Shown here: piece after piece, positions 9,578-19,281 of the stretch
Position numbering within the stretch: position 1 is the first letter of the stretch
Layout: each line of letters opens with the position of its first letter
Source of the DNA: an uncultured Phycisphaerales bacterium
Lineage (GTDB): Bacteria > Planctomycetota > Phycisphaerae > Sedimentisphaerales > Anaerobacaceae
Reading direction: 5' to 3'
DNA length: 64,000 nt
Assembly: GCA_903857265.1 (NCBI GenBank)
Contig: CAIODZ010000031.1
Location: forward strand, 1-64,000
Program-made: the position numbers and the translations under genes
The notes under the pieces: generated by a model
What the model was told of the DNA's origin: nothing
The model's database searches: none
The model's input: the letters and a program-made list of their open reading frames with translations, nothing else

Positions 9578-12157
9578 TCACGCCTTCTCGAAAGTGAACC
9601 TGTGCTGTTTGGCGTCGATTTTGATTGTGTCGCCGTCTGTGAATTTGCCTGCCAACAGCTCCACGGCCAATGGGTTTTCTAATCGCTGCTGTATTACCCG
9701 CTTCATGGGTCTTGCCCCAAACGTCGGGTCGTAACCTTCGTCGGTAATCAGCTTCTTCGCGGCATCGGTAAACTGAACTTCCATTTTCCGCTCCCGCACC
9801 CGCTCACCAAGGTATCGCAACTGTATATCCACAATCTTTCGCAGATGTTCTTCATTAAGCGTGTGGAAAACAATCACCTCATCAATCCGGTTCAAAAACT
9901 CCGGCTTAAAGACCACCTTGAGCACCTCTTTGACATGCGCTTCAATCTCCCATTCATCGCCTTTCTCCTCAGTCATTTTCTGTATCTGCTCGCTGGCGAT
10001 GTTGCTCGTCATAATTATCACGGTGTTTTTGAAATCCACCGTCCGCCCCTTGCCGTCAGTTAGGCGCGCATCATCAAAAACCTGTAAAAGCACGTTGAAC
10101 ACGTCCGGGTGCGCTTTTTCAATCTCATCGAGCAGAATGACCGAATACGGTTTGCGCCTCACCGCTTCCGTCAATCGGCCGCCCTCTTCATAACCAACGT
10201 AACCGGGAGGCGCGCCTATCAGTCGAGCTACTGAATGTGACTCCATAAATTCACTCATATCTATGCGAATCATCGCGCTGGGGTCATTGAATAAAAAGTC
10301 CGCAAGGGCCTTTGATAATTCCGTCTTGCCAACCCCCGTCGGCCCGAGGAATAAAAATACGCCGATTGGCCTGTGAGGGTCGCCCAATCCTGCGCGGTTT
10401 CGTCTTACCGCGTTGCAAAGCGCCTCCACCGCCTCATCCTGCCCCACGACCCGCTGACGAATATGCTCTTCCATTTTCATCAGCCGGTCGCGTTCGCCGC
10501 TGATTAATCTCGCAACAGGTATCCCGGTCCACTTGGCGACAACTTCCGCGATATGCTCTTCGGTAACCTCGTTATGAACCATTGTCCCATCGCTTTTTAC
10601 AAGCAGGGCTTCTTTTGCCTCAAGCTCTTTTTTCAGGTTGGTTATCGTGTCATATTTTAATCTTGCTGCCGTCTCAAGCTCGCCTTTGCGCTGGGCATCC
10701 TCAAACTGAAGCTGTGCAGCGTCGATTTTCTGCTTTAATTCCTTGATATAATTTATCTCGCCCTTTTCGCGGTCCCATTGTGCGGTCAGCTTTCTGTCCT
10801 GCTCCTGCAAATCAACCAATTGCTTCTCAGCTTTTTTGAGACGGTCCTTGCTCGCGTCATCCGTCTCTTTTTTCAGCGCCTCCCGCTCAACCTGCAACTG
10901 GATTGCCCTTCTGCGAATATCATCCAGTTCCGCGGGCAGTGAGTCATTTTCAATTCTCAGCTTCGACGCCGCCTCATCAATCAAATCAATCGCCTTATCG
11001 GGCAGCCATCTATCCGGAATATACCTGTTAGACAAAGTCGCCGCCGCGACCAGCGCAGAATCCGTTATCCGCACGCCGTGATGGGTGTCATATCGATTCT
11101 TAAGTCCGCGTAAAATCGTTATTGTGTCCTCAACGCTCGGCGGGTCTATCATAATCGGCTGGAATCTCCGCTCCAGCGCGGCATCTTTCTCAACGTGTTT
11201 GCGATATTCATCAATCGTCGTCGCGCCAATACAACGCAATTCGCCCCTGGCAAGCGATGGCTTCAGTAAATTCCCCGCGTCCACCGAACCTTCGGCCTTA
11301 CCCGCGCCGACAACCGTATGCAATTCATCAATGAAAAGAATTATCTCGCCCTGTGCCGCTATTACCTCTTTCAATACAGCTTTAAGACGCTCCTCAAATT
11401 CTCCCCTGAATTTTGTTCCCGCTATCAGTGCGCCCATATCCAGCGCGATAATTCTCTTATTCTTCAGTCCCGTCGGGACGTCCCCAGCGACAATTCTCTG
11501 CGCCAATCCTTCAACTATCGCGGTTTTGCCCACGCCCGGCTCGCCAATCAATACGGGGTTATTTTTCGTCCGCCTGTTCAAAACTTGCATACATCGCCGG
11601 ATTTCCTCATCTCTTCCGATAACCGGGTCGAGCTTGCCCTTGCGAGCCATATCCAATAAATCAATACCGTATCGTTCGAGCGATTTGTATTTTCCTTCGG
11701 GACTCTGGTCTGTTACTTTTTCTCCGCCGCGAACATCCTTAATCGCCTTTTCTATCTGCTTGGCCGTTACGGAGTTTAGACGGAGAATCTCTTTGGCCTC
11801 ACTCTGAACCGAGGCAAGAGACATCAGCAAATGTTCGACGCTGAGATACTCATCGCCCATCGAATCCGCTATATTCTGCGCATCTAACACAATCTGGTTG
11901 AACGCCGGGTCAGGCATAAGTTGTCCGCTGGTCTTACCCTGGGCAAGACGATGCATTTCGCTCTCCGTCATATCTTTGATACGCCCGACGTTGGCGCCGA
12001 TTTTTTTGAGGATCTCAGGTGCTATTCCCTCGTCGTCGCCAACAATCGCGCTCAATAAATGCAATGGCGACAATACCGTATTCGACTTGGCCATCGCGGT
12101 TTGCTGCGCCGTGGCCAATGCCTCCTGCGTTTTTAGCGTAAATTTATCAAACTTCAT
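9578..12157 (-). CDS. clpB: ATP-dependent disaggregase ClpB
   Basis: Full-length (859 residues) Hsp100 disaggregase that threads aggregated proteins through a hexameric pore together with DnaK. The N-terminal Clp-N repeats lie at about 1-145, AAA-1 has Walker A GEPGVGKT (205-212), a coiled-coil middle domain occupies about 400-520, and AAA-2 has Walker A GPTGVGKT (605-612). The middle domain distinguishes it from ClpA and ClpC. No dnaK, grpE or hrcA lies nearby. A sigma-70-like promoter is visible upstream; no CIRCE palindrome (TTAGCACTC) was seen, so HrcA control is unlikely. Confidence 0.97.
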   Translation of the reverse strand: MKFDKFTLKTQEALATAQQTAMAKSNTVLSPLHLLSAIVGDDEGIAPEILKKIGANVGRIKDMTESEMHRLAQGKTSGQLMPDPAFNQIVLDAQNIADSMGDEYLSVEHLLMSLASVQSEAKEILRLNSVTAKQIEKAIKDVRGGEKVTDQSPEGKYKSLERYGIDLLDMARKGKLDPVIGRDEEIRRCMQVLNRRTKNNPVLIGEPGVGKTAIVEGLAQRIVAGDVPTGLKNKRIIALDMGALIAGTKFRGEFEERLKAVLKEVIAAQGEIILFIDELHTVVGAGKAEGSVDAGNLLKPSLARGELRCIGATTIDEYRKHVEKDAALERRFQPIMIDPPSVEDTITILRGLKNRYDTHHGVRITDSALVAAATLSNRYIPDRWLPDKAIDLIDEAASKLRIENDSLPAELDDIRRRAIQLQVEREALKKETDDASKDRLKKAEKQLVDLQEQDRKLTAQWDREKGEINYIKELKQKIDAAQLQFEDAQRKGELETAARLKYDTITNLKKELEAKEALLVKSDGTMVHNEVTEEHIAEVVAKWTGIPVARLISGERDRLMKMEEHIRQRVVGQDEAVEALCNAVRRNRAGLGDPHRPIGVFLFLGPTGVGKTELSKALADFLFNDPSAMIRIDMSEFMESHSVARLIGAPPGYVGYEEGGRLTEAVRRKPYSVILLDEIEKAHPDVFNVLLQVFDDARLTDGKGRTVDFKNTVIIMTSNIASEQIQKMTEEKGDEWEIEAHVKEVLKVVFKPEFLNRIDEVIVFHTLNEEHLRKIVDIQLRYLGERVRERKMEVQFTDAAKKLITDEGYDPTFGARPMKRVIQQRLENPLAVELLAGKFTDGDTIKIDAKQHRFTFEKA

Positions 12158-12215
12158 ATCTTCGGCCCTTTCTCATATAAACTATCCCTCAACAGTGTGC
12201 AAACCTTGTGCCGAG

Positions 12216-12243
12216 ATTATACCTTCTCCTAACTCCCGTACAA
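12216..12243 (-). promoter_or_regulatory. Candidate clpB promoter
   Basis: On the minus strand, TTGTAC (12238-12243) and a perfect TATAAT (12216-12221) are separated by 16 nt. It sits about 60 nt upstream of the clpB ATG and just after the large hairpin that ends the preceding operon. It looks like a housekeeping promoter rather than a heat-shock one. Confidence 0.55.
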
Positions 12244-12255
12244 ACAGATGGTTAT

Positions 12256-12374
12256 AAAAAAAACAACCCCCCGACTGCCTTTTTGGCAGTTCACCTTGTG
12301 CATTCTGAAGCGATGGGTATGGTTTTACCTTTGTATGATGCCAAAGGCATCCGCTTCATGTTGGGGGGTTGTTT
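12256..12374 (-). terminator. Large branched terminator-like hairpin between the ABC operon and clpB
   Basis: A perfect 12-bp inverted repeat (AAACAACCCCCC at 12261-12272; GGGGGGTTGTTT at 12363-12374) closes a 90-nt interior. On the minus strand the second arm runs into eight T residues (12263-12256), as in an intrinsic terminator. The interior holds ACTGCC/GGCAGT (12274-12290), GAAGCG/CGCTTC (12308-12313 with 12352-12357) and nested GATGCC/GGCATC. The structure begins only 3 nt after the upstream gene's stop codon. Confidence 0.7.
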
Positions 12375-12376
12375 GG

Positions 12377-14107
12377 CTAATCGCAAATCCGCCAGTTCGG
12401 CGGCGTAAGCTCAGGCACTTCCCATTTGCTGCCACATCGATGACATATCTCCATATCGGGTCGTCTCATATTGCCGCAATTTTGACAGGTAACTAAAGTT
12501 TCTTTTGGCCTGGTCAATCGGTAGGTAATATAAGCGGGCAGGCCAAATGCGATTGCTCCTACTGTCCACCATTTCTTTGCTGTACCGGAAAGACCGATTA
12601 TTTTCGCGTCTTTTCTTACGCGAAACGCAAGCCATATCGACAGAATCAAAGAAGGCCCCATTAACTGCGGCAAAAATACCTCTTTGTCAAATTTCGTTCC
12701 GTTGTACCTGCCCAGCATACCAACAAATGAATTTGGCAGAATGAATAAAGCCCGATGGCCGGCAGACGGCTCGATACGGTCACCGCAAAAATAAGAAGCT
12801 ATCTCAAATACCGGCGGCTGAAGATTCTCAAGAAGAAACAGAATTGGTTTCGGTAATCGAGCCTCAGAATACACTGTCTCCGCAGTGGATATACCATTGC
12901 TCGTAGTATCGCCGCGACATATCATCCTCCCATTCGGGTCAAAAATGGCCACCGTCATCGCCGTCCCTTCTCTCGAAACACAAGCCACGTTCATCCCAAG
13001 ATATTTGACATCGAAATTCTTTGGCGACTTTTTGGGGTCGTCAGGCAATCTCTGAATTGCGTAAATCGGCCAAACCTCGTAAGCAAGCACATTCCGCGGA
13101 TTGGCAATCTCATTTTGCTGTCCCGATCCAAACAACGATTTCGGAACCGGCAGATACCCTGCCTGCACTAACGACTCCCCCTTTGTATTATAAATATAAA
13201 TTCGCCCCGTCTTGTCTAACACCGGAACATAGGTATCGGTAAAATCTCCCCAGCTAACTAAACCATGTCCGTGGCTTGTTCGTTCACTGCCGGACAAAAA
13301 CACCCTTTGACCTTCCCACCTGGCCTTCTCGGCATTCCATACCTCCGGACCAATCCACGTAACGTTCAAACCAATGTTATTGGACCACTTTTCGATACCT
13401 GCTGTTTGATAATTTGCAATCGGCTCCCGGTTGTCGCCTTGTGCCAATTGGAACCCTTTACCGACGCTGCCTCCGGCAAAGTCGATAACATAAAAACGAC
13501 GCGTCTTCTTGTCATAAAGGCATATCCGGTTGGGGTTCCATCCTGCTGTCACTACGGGGTCGTAGAACCGCCCAAGTGACGATTCTGCCTTCTCAGAGAT
13601 TCCGTTCGGGCCGGCAAAATACTCCGTCTCTCCGGGCATACTCTCATCATTAGGCTCAAAAGAATTATAGTGACGGATTATTAAGCCGCTGCGATTATCC
13701 ATGCAAATGTAGCTGTTGCCTTCGCCCCCATACGAGTAGTAAACTCTTTCATTAGCATCACGGTATGGAAACACTTCTGCCGTAATATCCCATAAGGCGC
13801 CTATAGCGCTGCCGATAACAATTCCTTTATTTCGGCCGATATAGACCTGCGAATATCGAAAGTTTGGCTCGTTCGGACCGGGCGGCACTGTTTCAGATCG
13901 AATAACTGACGCCACTTGTTGAGGCGCCGGCTCTCCGGGCACTAATCCTGAAGGCCTGATTATAATTCCCAAAGAATTTTCAGGCATATTATCAATGAGG
14001 TTGGCCCAGAAGAAGAACCTGCCGCAGAACAACAGCAGCGAAAGCAATACCATCACAATAAATCCAGTCGCGATTATGTTTATCAGATTACTGGTTGGCT
14101 TATTCAT
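12377..14107 (-). CDS. Membrane protein of the ABC operon with a C-terminal zinc-ribbon motif
   Basis: 576 residues, function unknown. One membrane span lies near the N-terminus (about 9-34), followed by a large region of about 400 residues, predicted outside the cytoplasm, with repeated short beta stretches and Trp/Tyr-rich turns that could be a beta-propeller. Two further spans lie near 470-535. The cytoplasmic tail carries two CxxC pairs (CQNCG and CHRCG), a likely zinc ribbon. AGGAGATG precedes the ATG. The gene starts 11 bp after the permease stop and is the last member of the operon, so it is probably an accessory or sensor subunit of the transporter. Confidence 0.65.
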   Translation of the reverse strand: MNKPTSNLINIIATGFIVMVLLSLLLFCGRFFFWANLIDNMPENSLGIIIRPSGLVPGEPAPQQVASVIRSETVPPGPNEPNFRYSQVYIGRNKGIVIGSAIGALWDITAEVFPYRDANERVYYSYGGEGNSYICMDNRSGLIIRHYNSFEPNDESMPGETEYFAGPNGISEKAESSLGRFYDPVVTAGWNPNRICLYDKKTRRFYVIDFAGGSVGKGFQLAQGDNREPIANYQTAGIEKWSNNIGLNVTWIGPEVWNAEKARWEGQRVFLSGSERTSHGHGLVSWGDFTDTYVPVLDKTGRIYIYNTKGESLVQAGYLPVPKSLFGSGQQNEIANPRNVLAYEVWPIYAIQRLPDDPKKSPKNFDVKYLGMNVACVSREGTAMTVAIFDPNGRMICRGDTTSNGISTAETVYSEARLPKPILFLLENLQPPVFEIASYFCGDRIEPSAGHRALFILPNSFVGMLGRYNGTKFDKEVFLPQLMGPSLILSIWLAFRVRKDAKIIGLSGTAKKWWTVGAIAFGLPAYITYRLTRPKETLVTCQNCGNMRRPDMEICHRCGSKWEVPELTPPNWRICD

Positions 14108-14118
14108 TCGCTCATCTC

Positions 14119-14742
14119 CTAAAGGGCAGCCGTCGAAAACCTATACCACGCTCGTACCAGGCACGCTGCAATTAAAAAAACCAGTATCGCGTAAATCTCC
14201 CACCCGAAACCTTTAATCAGAATAACCGGAATTAGAATGCTACCCAGACCAAATGCCATAAGGGCGGGAGTAACCTTGTTTGACGTCCAGCCCGCCTGCA
14301 AACCAACACAATAGCACGCAAATCCGAGAAGCAGCGCGGGAATAATGATTTCAAAATATAACCCGCTGTGAACGGGCGGAAGTTTGACATTAGTTTTCGA
14401 AACAGCCATAATGATTGCCTCCACGATTGGAACAAAACCAATCAGAACCAGCAAAAACCCGGCAATGACACGCGCAATAAAAATATGTTTTCGAGTTACT
14501 GCCAGTGTCGCCAGCAGCGATGACACCTTTTTTGTCTTGTCCCACGACGCCCCCATCGCACAGAAGGCAATTGCCGATGGAATTGGAAGGACAACAATTC
14601 CTACCCCAATAAGAAATTTGTATATCTCATCGCCGTAAAACTGCTCATAGACAAAGAGTGCACTGAAGATGGCCGCCACGATTGCTGCCGGGATGAAAAA
14701 CACGTGATTGTCTTCGATTTCTCGCGCTATTAACGTGAACAT
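14119..14742 (-). CDS. ABC transporter permease, ABC-2-like
   Basis: 207 residues with about six hydrophobic segments (near 15-35, 41-65, 88-112, 126-150, 157-175 and 182-200), consistent with a small membrane subunit of an ABC-2-type exporter. It begins within the last 13 bp of the ATP-binding subunit gene, so the two are translationally coupled. GGAGAG lies just upstream of the ATG. The substrate is unknown. In the related YtrA-regulated operons of Gram-positive bacteria, transporters of this kind respond to cell-envelope stress; that role is only a suggestion here. Confidence 0.75.
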   Translation of the reverse strand: MFTLIAREIEDNHVFFIPAAIVAAIFSALFVYEQFYGDEIYKFLIGVGIVVLPIPSAIAFCAMGASWDKTKKVSSLLATLAVTRKHIFIARVIAGFLLVLIGFVPIVEAIIMAVSKTNVKLPPVHSGLYFEIIIPALLLGFACYCVGLQAGWTSNKVTPALMAFGLGSILIPVILIKGFGWEIYAILVFLIAACLVRAWYRFSTAAL

Positions 14743-15662
14743 ATCGGCTCTCCTTGTTCATAATCGACTGCCGCATCCGTCCCCGACGCCGTGCATTCGA
14801 TGAATATCTCTTCCAATGTCATCGGTATCTCCGTGCAGCTTGCCGGCTTGAATGTGTTAAGAAATGTTTGCTTGTTTTCATTCCAGTTCGCGACAGTAAG
14901 TATTAATTCCCTGCCCTGCCTTTTTTCCGCTATTATCCCGGTAATAGGAAGCTCCCTCGGCGGTTGGCCATCGAAAATCAACCGCAGTTTCCTCGCTCGC
15001 TTTTTCAAATCCTCCAATTCGCAATCCACAACTAATTTTCCCGCCCGTAGTATTCCTATCCTGTCCGCAAGTCGTTCAACGTCACTCAAAATATGGGAGC
15101 TAAAGAGAATTGTTCGGCCGTCCTGGCTGATAAGCTCCACCGCCAGCTCAAGAAATTGCCTCCTCGCAACTGTATCAAGCCCCAATGTCGGGTCATCCAG
15201 AATTAAAAGCTTCGGCTCAGTCGCCATCGCAAGCGACAGATTCAACTGCGCCCTCATACCACGCGAAAGCTGACTGACTTTTCGCTCCATTGGCAGCCGG
15301 AATGTTTCTATAAGCCGACGGAAAAACTGCTCATTCCACTTTGCCGATAAATTCCGATATAGTTCCGCAATACGACGGACACTGTAATTCGGGATAAGGT
15401 TATGCCCTTCCGCAACATAACCTATCTGCCCCAGCACCGACACAGGCAACTGCCACGATGATGCGCCTAACACAACTGCCCCGCCTCTCGTTGCCGGTTC
15501 AAGACCAAGTAAAATTCTGATTATCGTCGTCTTGCCCGCACCGTTGCGTCCTAATAAACCGTATATACCGCCTTGCGGCACCTTCAGATTTATGCCGTCC
15601 AGAACGCATCGCCCATCGAAGTACTTCACGATATTTTCGGTTTGTATTGCATATTCGCTCAT
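14730..15662 (-). CDS. ABC transporter ATP-binding protein
   Basis: 310-residue ABC ATPase: Walker A GRNGAGKT (38-45), signature LSRGM and Walker B LLILDDPTLGLD, then the switch His in SSHILSDVERL. A C-terminal extension of about 90 residues is typical of CcmA/YtrB-like exporter subunits. The ATG at 15662 is preferred because GAGAGG lies upstream; a TTG five codons earlier overlaps that ribosome binding site. It lies 15 bp after the GntR-family gene and overlaps the permease gene, so the four genes form one operon. Confidence 0.92.
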   Translation of the reverse strand: MSEYAIQTENIVKYFDGRCVLDGINLKVPQGGIYGLLGRNGAGKTTIIRILLGLEPATRGGAVVLGASSWQLPVSVLGQIGYVAEGHNLIPNYSVRRIAELYRNLSAKWNEQFFRRLIETFRLPMERKVSQLSRGMRAQLNLSLAMATEPKLLILDDPTLGLDTVARRQFLELAVELISQDGRTILFSSHILSDVERLADRIGILRAGKLVVDCELEDLKKRARKLRLIFDGQPPRELPITGIIAEKRQGRELILTVANWNENKQTFLNTFKPASCTEIPMTLEEIFIECTASGTDAAVDYEQGEPICSR

Positions 15663-15677
15663 AGTGCATCCTCTCAA

Positions 15678-16061
15678 TTACTTGAGATTGAATTTCTCAA
15701 TGGCTTCGTTAAACCATTTCAACAGGGTCTGGCCGTCAATCTGCATGTGAAACGCGTCCACCGCCGCCCTCTCCAAATCCTCACTGATAAGCTTCTTCTT
15801 TACCGAGCTGCTCAAATCGCTGTCTAAGTTCGCCACAAATGCGCCCGACCCGGGCCTTGTTGTGATAATTCCCTCTCGCTCCATCTGCTGATATGCCTTG
15901 GCGATTGTGTTCGGGTTAATCGCAAGCTGCCCCGCTAATTGTCTCACCGTCGGCAATTTTTCATCTTTACCGAGCCGGCCAAGTGCAATATCCCGTTTCA
16001 CCTGGTCTATTATCTGCTGATATACGGGCCTGTCCGAAGCATTGTCTATTTTAATCTGCAT
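15678..16061 (-). CDS. GntR-family transcriptional regulator, YtrA type
   Basis: 127 residues: a winged-helix GntR domain (about 10-75; PTVRQLAGQLAINPNTIAKA, then GIITTRPGSGAFV) followed by a short helical tail of about 45 residues for dimerisation. Lack of a large effector domain is the mark of the YtrA subfamily, which regulates its own operon with an ABC transporter. It is the first gene of the operon, and an inverted repeat overlaps its promoter, fitting autoregulation. Confidence 0.9.
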   Translation of the reverse strand: MQIKIDNASDRPVYQQIIDQVKRDIALGRLGKDEKLPTVRQLAGQLAINPNTIAKAYQQMEREGIITTRPGSGAFVANLDSDLSSSVKKKLISEDLERAAVDAFHMQIDGQTLLKWFNEAIEKFNLK

Positions 16062-16075
16062 ATTTCAATCTCTAC

Positions 16076-16127
16076 ACTTGTCATATCTCAACTATTACAA
16101 GTATATCACCAACATCGTCCATGTCAA
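16076..16127 (-). promoter_or_regulatory. Promoter and probable GntR operator of the ABC operon
   Basis: On the minus strand TTGACA (16122-16127) and TATACT (16100-16105) are 16 nt apart, a near-consensus sigma-70 promoter. An inverted repeat ACTTGT/ACAAGT (arms 16076-16081 and 16097-16102, 15-nt spacer) covers the -10 box and the likely transcription start, where a YtrA-like repressor would block initiation. Confidence 0.65.
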
Positions 16128-16259
16128 CATTTTTTTTGAAATTTTTTGCAGAATTTTATCCCCCAGCCATATCTTGCTGCAAAATAAGAAGTTAGGTCCC
16201 CACCCAAATATACCGCTTCGGCAGTAATTAGCAGAATCTAATTGATTTAATCAGCCACG

Positions 16260-19250
16260 CTACTCGCCTTTGGGTGTGCCGAAAATCTCCAGCGTCTCTT
16301 TAATCACCGGCAACGGCGTAGTCGTAATCTGCGGGTCGCCGATTTTGCCTTTTACCTCGACTCGCACAACCGCCCTGCTCAATCCCTCCGTCAGCGATTG
16401 CCATATCGACGGATTCGCCGACGCAAGTCGACGACTGCGAGCCGTAAGCGTCATTTTTATATCGTCGGTCTTCAGGTCAAGCCAGCCCGACCCGTAAAAC
16501 GCCACCGCCTTGCCCGATAAATCCAGTTGTCGCAGGAACATCTTGTTATCCTGGATATACGCGTCAAGCGTCATCTGCTCGAACGCGTAATCGCTCGGCT
16601 CAGTCAGATTCAACACCACGAGCAGATTCGCAATCGGCGACATCTTGCCCACCTGCATATCGGTTATTTTCACCCGGCATCGTCCAAGCCGGATATTGTC
16701 GTCAACCAATGAGCCAACAATGCTAAGCGACCCGCTTATCGAGCCGGTAGAATAATGCTCATCGGGCCGAACCTCCTTATCGGTGTCCGAAAGGAACTTT
16801 TTCAGGTTCGCCCCGTCAACGCTTGTTTCGAGAAGATAATCAAGCCCGCCCTTGTCTGATTTAGTCAACTGGAGTTTGCCTGTCATTTTGCCGTCGTAAT
16901 AATCAGCGACAAAATATCGCGACCGCCACTGCCTCGTTTCAGCGTCATAGTTCAGGACGGTATCTATTTTCGCGATTGACTTCTTTTTGAACCTGATGTT
17001 CTCGCCGGAGAAATTTACCTCCCCGCCCGTAACGTGAATCTCATTTGCGGGACCGTTCGTATCGCTGAGGGACATACTGCCCGCCAATCTCATCACCGAC
17101 TCAATCGGCAAGCCGCGAACAGTATGCGTTGCCCTGGCTGTAATGTTATCAATCGCTATTTTCGACTGTGTTATCGCTATCCTGCCCGTAATATCGTGCA
17201 GGGAATCGGGCAGCAGGTTGCAATCCATCGTGTTGCCTAAACATTCTATGACGAACTGATTATTGCCGCAGCCGGCATCGGCATTTTTGCTTATATCAGC
17301 CATAAGGTTCACTTCGCCGCCAAGCCGCAACTGTCCCATCGCTTTACCAAGCGACCCGGGCAGCGCATCCGCCAAATCCTCGCTTAACCCGACCTTTACA
17401 GCCCGCATCGACAGGCAATAACCTGGCTCCTTCTGGTTTGCAGCCGACCATGCCTTTCCGGAAAATTTCACCGTCCCGCCTTTATAATGTCCTTCCAGGC
17501 CCCTGATATCAATCGTATCAGGTGTAAAAACAACCCTGCCCGTAACATCATCAACAGGTATGGGCAATGCCTTCGCTTTCAGCGAGATGTTTTTCGGGAA
17601 TACCTCCGCCGTAAACATTTCACCTTTATCGGTGCTGGCAATACTTATTGCCATATCAAACAGCCCATGCGACTCGAACTGATTGTAAAACTCCTTCTGT
17701 GCGGGCGGCAGCGCCTCCTCCAGCGTCGCATCCAATGGTATGTTCTCACCTTTGGCCACAATATTGTATAATGGATGTTCGACGTGCCCCAAACCGACCT
17801 TGCCGTTAATCGTTATCTTGCGCTGGTCCCACTGCGACGTTACGCCGTCAAGAATCATATTGCCATCGGTAAAAATCATCCTGCCCATCGTATTTTTAAG
17901 AGGGTAGCCCAACCCGGCGTATTTTCCCTGGACGTCGAGCAGTTGAACGGTCAAAACACTCCTGTCCCGCCCAGGCAGTTGCCTGCTGCGAGAATAATTT
18001 GTCGCCATCAATCCGCTCGGCGAAAACTCCTGCCAGAACTTCTGTTCCTCACGATTAATCGCGTTATAAAGGTCATTATCCAGCAGCATATTGCTGCTGG
18101 TAATTTGTAAATTGTATTTGTAATTCGGCCCAAAGTCCTTCACCCAGCCATCAAGAGCAAGTTCCACCGTCCCGTGACGAGCAACTATGTTATTCAGTTT
18201 TACACTCTTCTCGGTAAGCTCAACCTGCCCCGTCAGATGCTCAATCGTATAAGGAAAATTGCGGTCGCACAATATAACGTCATTGCAGGTAACCTTGCCC
18301 TCTATTTTGCTTTCGTTTAATCGCTCCAGACCCCCCGATGCCTGCAAATCAATATCGATCGTCCCGGATGGGTTGTATTGACTGAAAAACATTTGCAGCG
18401 CGTTAATAAAAGGCGCCTTGTCCGCCACTGATTTCGTGTCAAACGCGAACAAATTCCGCGTTTCACTCGCCGGGGAAGTAAAACCCTTAACCTTCGCCAT
18501 AAGCATATAGAGCCCGTTCGGCTCATAACTCATTTCCGCGTCAATCGCCCGAACCGTCCACGCCCGCTCAAAACCGGGGACATCCTTCGACGAAATTCTC
18601 CCCCCCACAATAACTCTACCCGACTGCCAGTTCCCGAAAATTGCGCTCTTGCTCAAATCCTGCCTGCCCGCGCTCGATATATCAAAACTATATCCGCCGA
18701 CGATTTTCTTTGCGGGCCGAAAACCAGCCGACACAGGCGAACTTGCAATAACCCTCACGTGCCCGTCTATAACTTTGCTGTATTCAACCGTGCCATGTTC
18801 TAACCATACAAGCGGCAGCCGACCTATTTTCCCCCCGGCGAACTGCGCTTTCATTCCCGACAGGTTCCACTCGCCACTGTTCGAATCATACTGGATTCTC
18901 AGCTTAAAATCGTCAACGAATACCTCCTTGACTTTCGGGCTTAGCGTCAGCAAACTCCTCAGCCGGAAATGCACACGGACCGTATCTGCCTTTAAGATGG
19001 AATTGTCATAATTAGCCGTATTCTTCGGCTTAATCACAAGGTCCTTGATGAAAACCGACCCGTTAAATCGAAACTCAATCGATTTAACGTCTATCTGGGT
19101 ATTGGTCAAATCAGAAAGCTGCTTGAGCGCAATCTGGGGCAGCAACCTGCCGCCGATTGCAAAAGCAATCCATATCGAAATCCCGAACACCACAAATTCG
19201 AGAAACCACCTTACGGCTATATTGCTGCCTTTTTTATCCCGCTTATTCAA
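16260..19250 (-). CDS. AsmA-like membrane-anchored envelope protein
   Basis: 996 residues with one N-terminal membrane anchor (about 14-36) followed by a long run of amphipathic beta strands. The opening pattern (ALKQLSDLTNTQIDVKSIEF then VFIKDLVIKP) and the closing segment with LDLSGKAVAFYGSGWLDL match AsmA/DUF3971-type proteins. Members of this superfamily form long lipid-conducting beta grooves or influence outer-membrane assembly. That role is inferred from the family only. The start is a TTG with only a weak ribosome binding site. It follows purD by 31 bp on the same strand and may be co-transcribed with it. Confidence 0.75.
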   Translation of the reverse strand: MNKRDKKGSNIAVRWFLEFVVFGISIWIAFAIGGRLLPQIALKQLSDLTNTQIDVKSIEFRFNGSVFIKDLVIKPKNTANYDNSILKADTVRVHFRLRSLLTLSPKVKEVFVDDFKLRIQYDSNSGEWNLSGMKAQFAGGKIGRLPLVWLEHGTVEYSKVIDGHVRVIASSPVSAGFRPAKKIVGGYSFDISSAGRQDLSKSAIFGNWQSGRVIVGGRISSKDVPGFERAWTVRAIDAEMSYEPNGLYMLMAKVKGFTSPASETRNLFAFDTKSVADKAPFINALQMFFSQYNPSGTIDIDLQASGGLERLNESKIEGKVTCNDVILCDRNFPYTIEHLTGQVELTEKSVKLNNIVARHGTVELALDGWVKDFGPNYKYNLQITSSNMLLDNDLYNAINREEQKFWQEFSPSGLMATNYSRSRQLPGRDRSVLTVQLLDVQGKYAGLGYPLKNTMGRMIFTDGNMILDGVTSQWDQRKITINGKVGLGHVEHPLYNIVAKGENIPLDATLEEALPPAQKEFYNQFESHGLFDMAISIASTDKGEMFTAEVFPKNISLKAKALPIPVDDVTGRVVFTPDTIDIRGLEGHYKGGTVKFSGKAWSAANQKEPGYCLSMRAVKVGLSEDLADALPGSLGKAMGQLRLGGEVNLMADISKNADAGCGNNQFVIECLGNTMDCNLLPDSLHDITGRIAITQSKIAIDNITARATHTVRGLPIESVMRLAGSMSLSDTNGPANEIHVTGGEVNFSGENIRFKKKSIAKIDTVLNYDAETRQWRSRYFVADYYDGKMTGKLQLTKSDKGGLDYLLETSVDGANLKKFLSDTDKEVRPDEHYSTGSISGSLSIVGSLVDDNIRLGRCRVKITDMQVGKMSPIANLLVVLNLTEPSDYAFEQMTLDAYIQDNKMFLRQLDLSGKAVAFYGSGWLDLKTDDIKMTLTARSRRLASANPSIWQSLTEGLSRAVVRVEVKGKIGDPQITTTPLPVIKETLEIFGTPKGE

Positions 19251-19281
19251 AACCGATCGCCTACGTCCTCGTCGCCAAAAA

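Noticed and set aside
11085-11807. Long open frame on the plus strand inside clpB
   Set aside because: Antisense shadow of a well-supported clpB; low-complexity Ser/Pro-rich composition and no ribosome binding site.
12158-12250. CIRCE or sigma-32-like heat-shock site upstream of clpB
   Set aside because: No TTAGCACTC-N9-GAGTGCTAA palindrome and no convincing sigma-32 boxes; a sigma-70-like promoter fits better.
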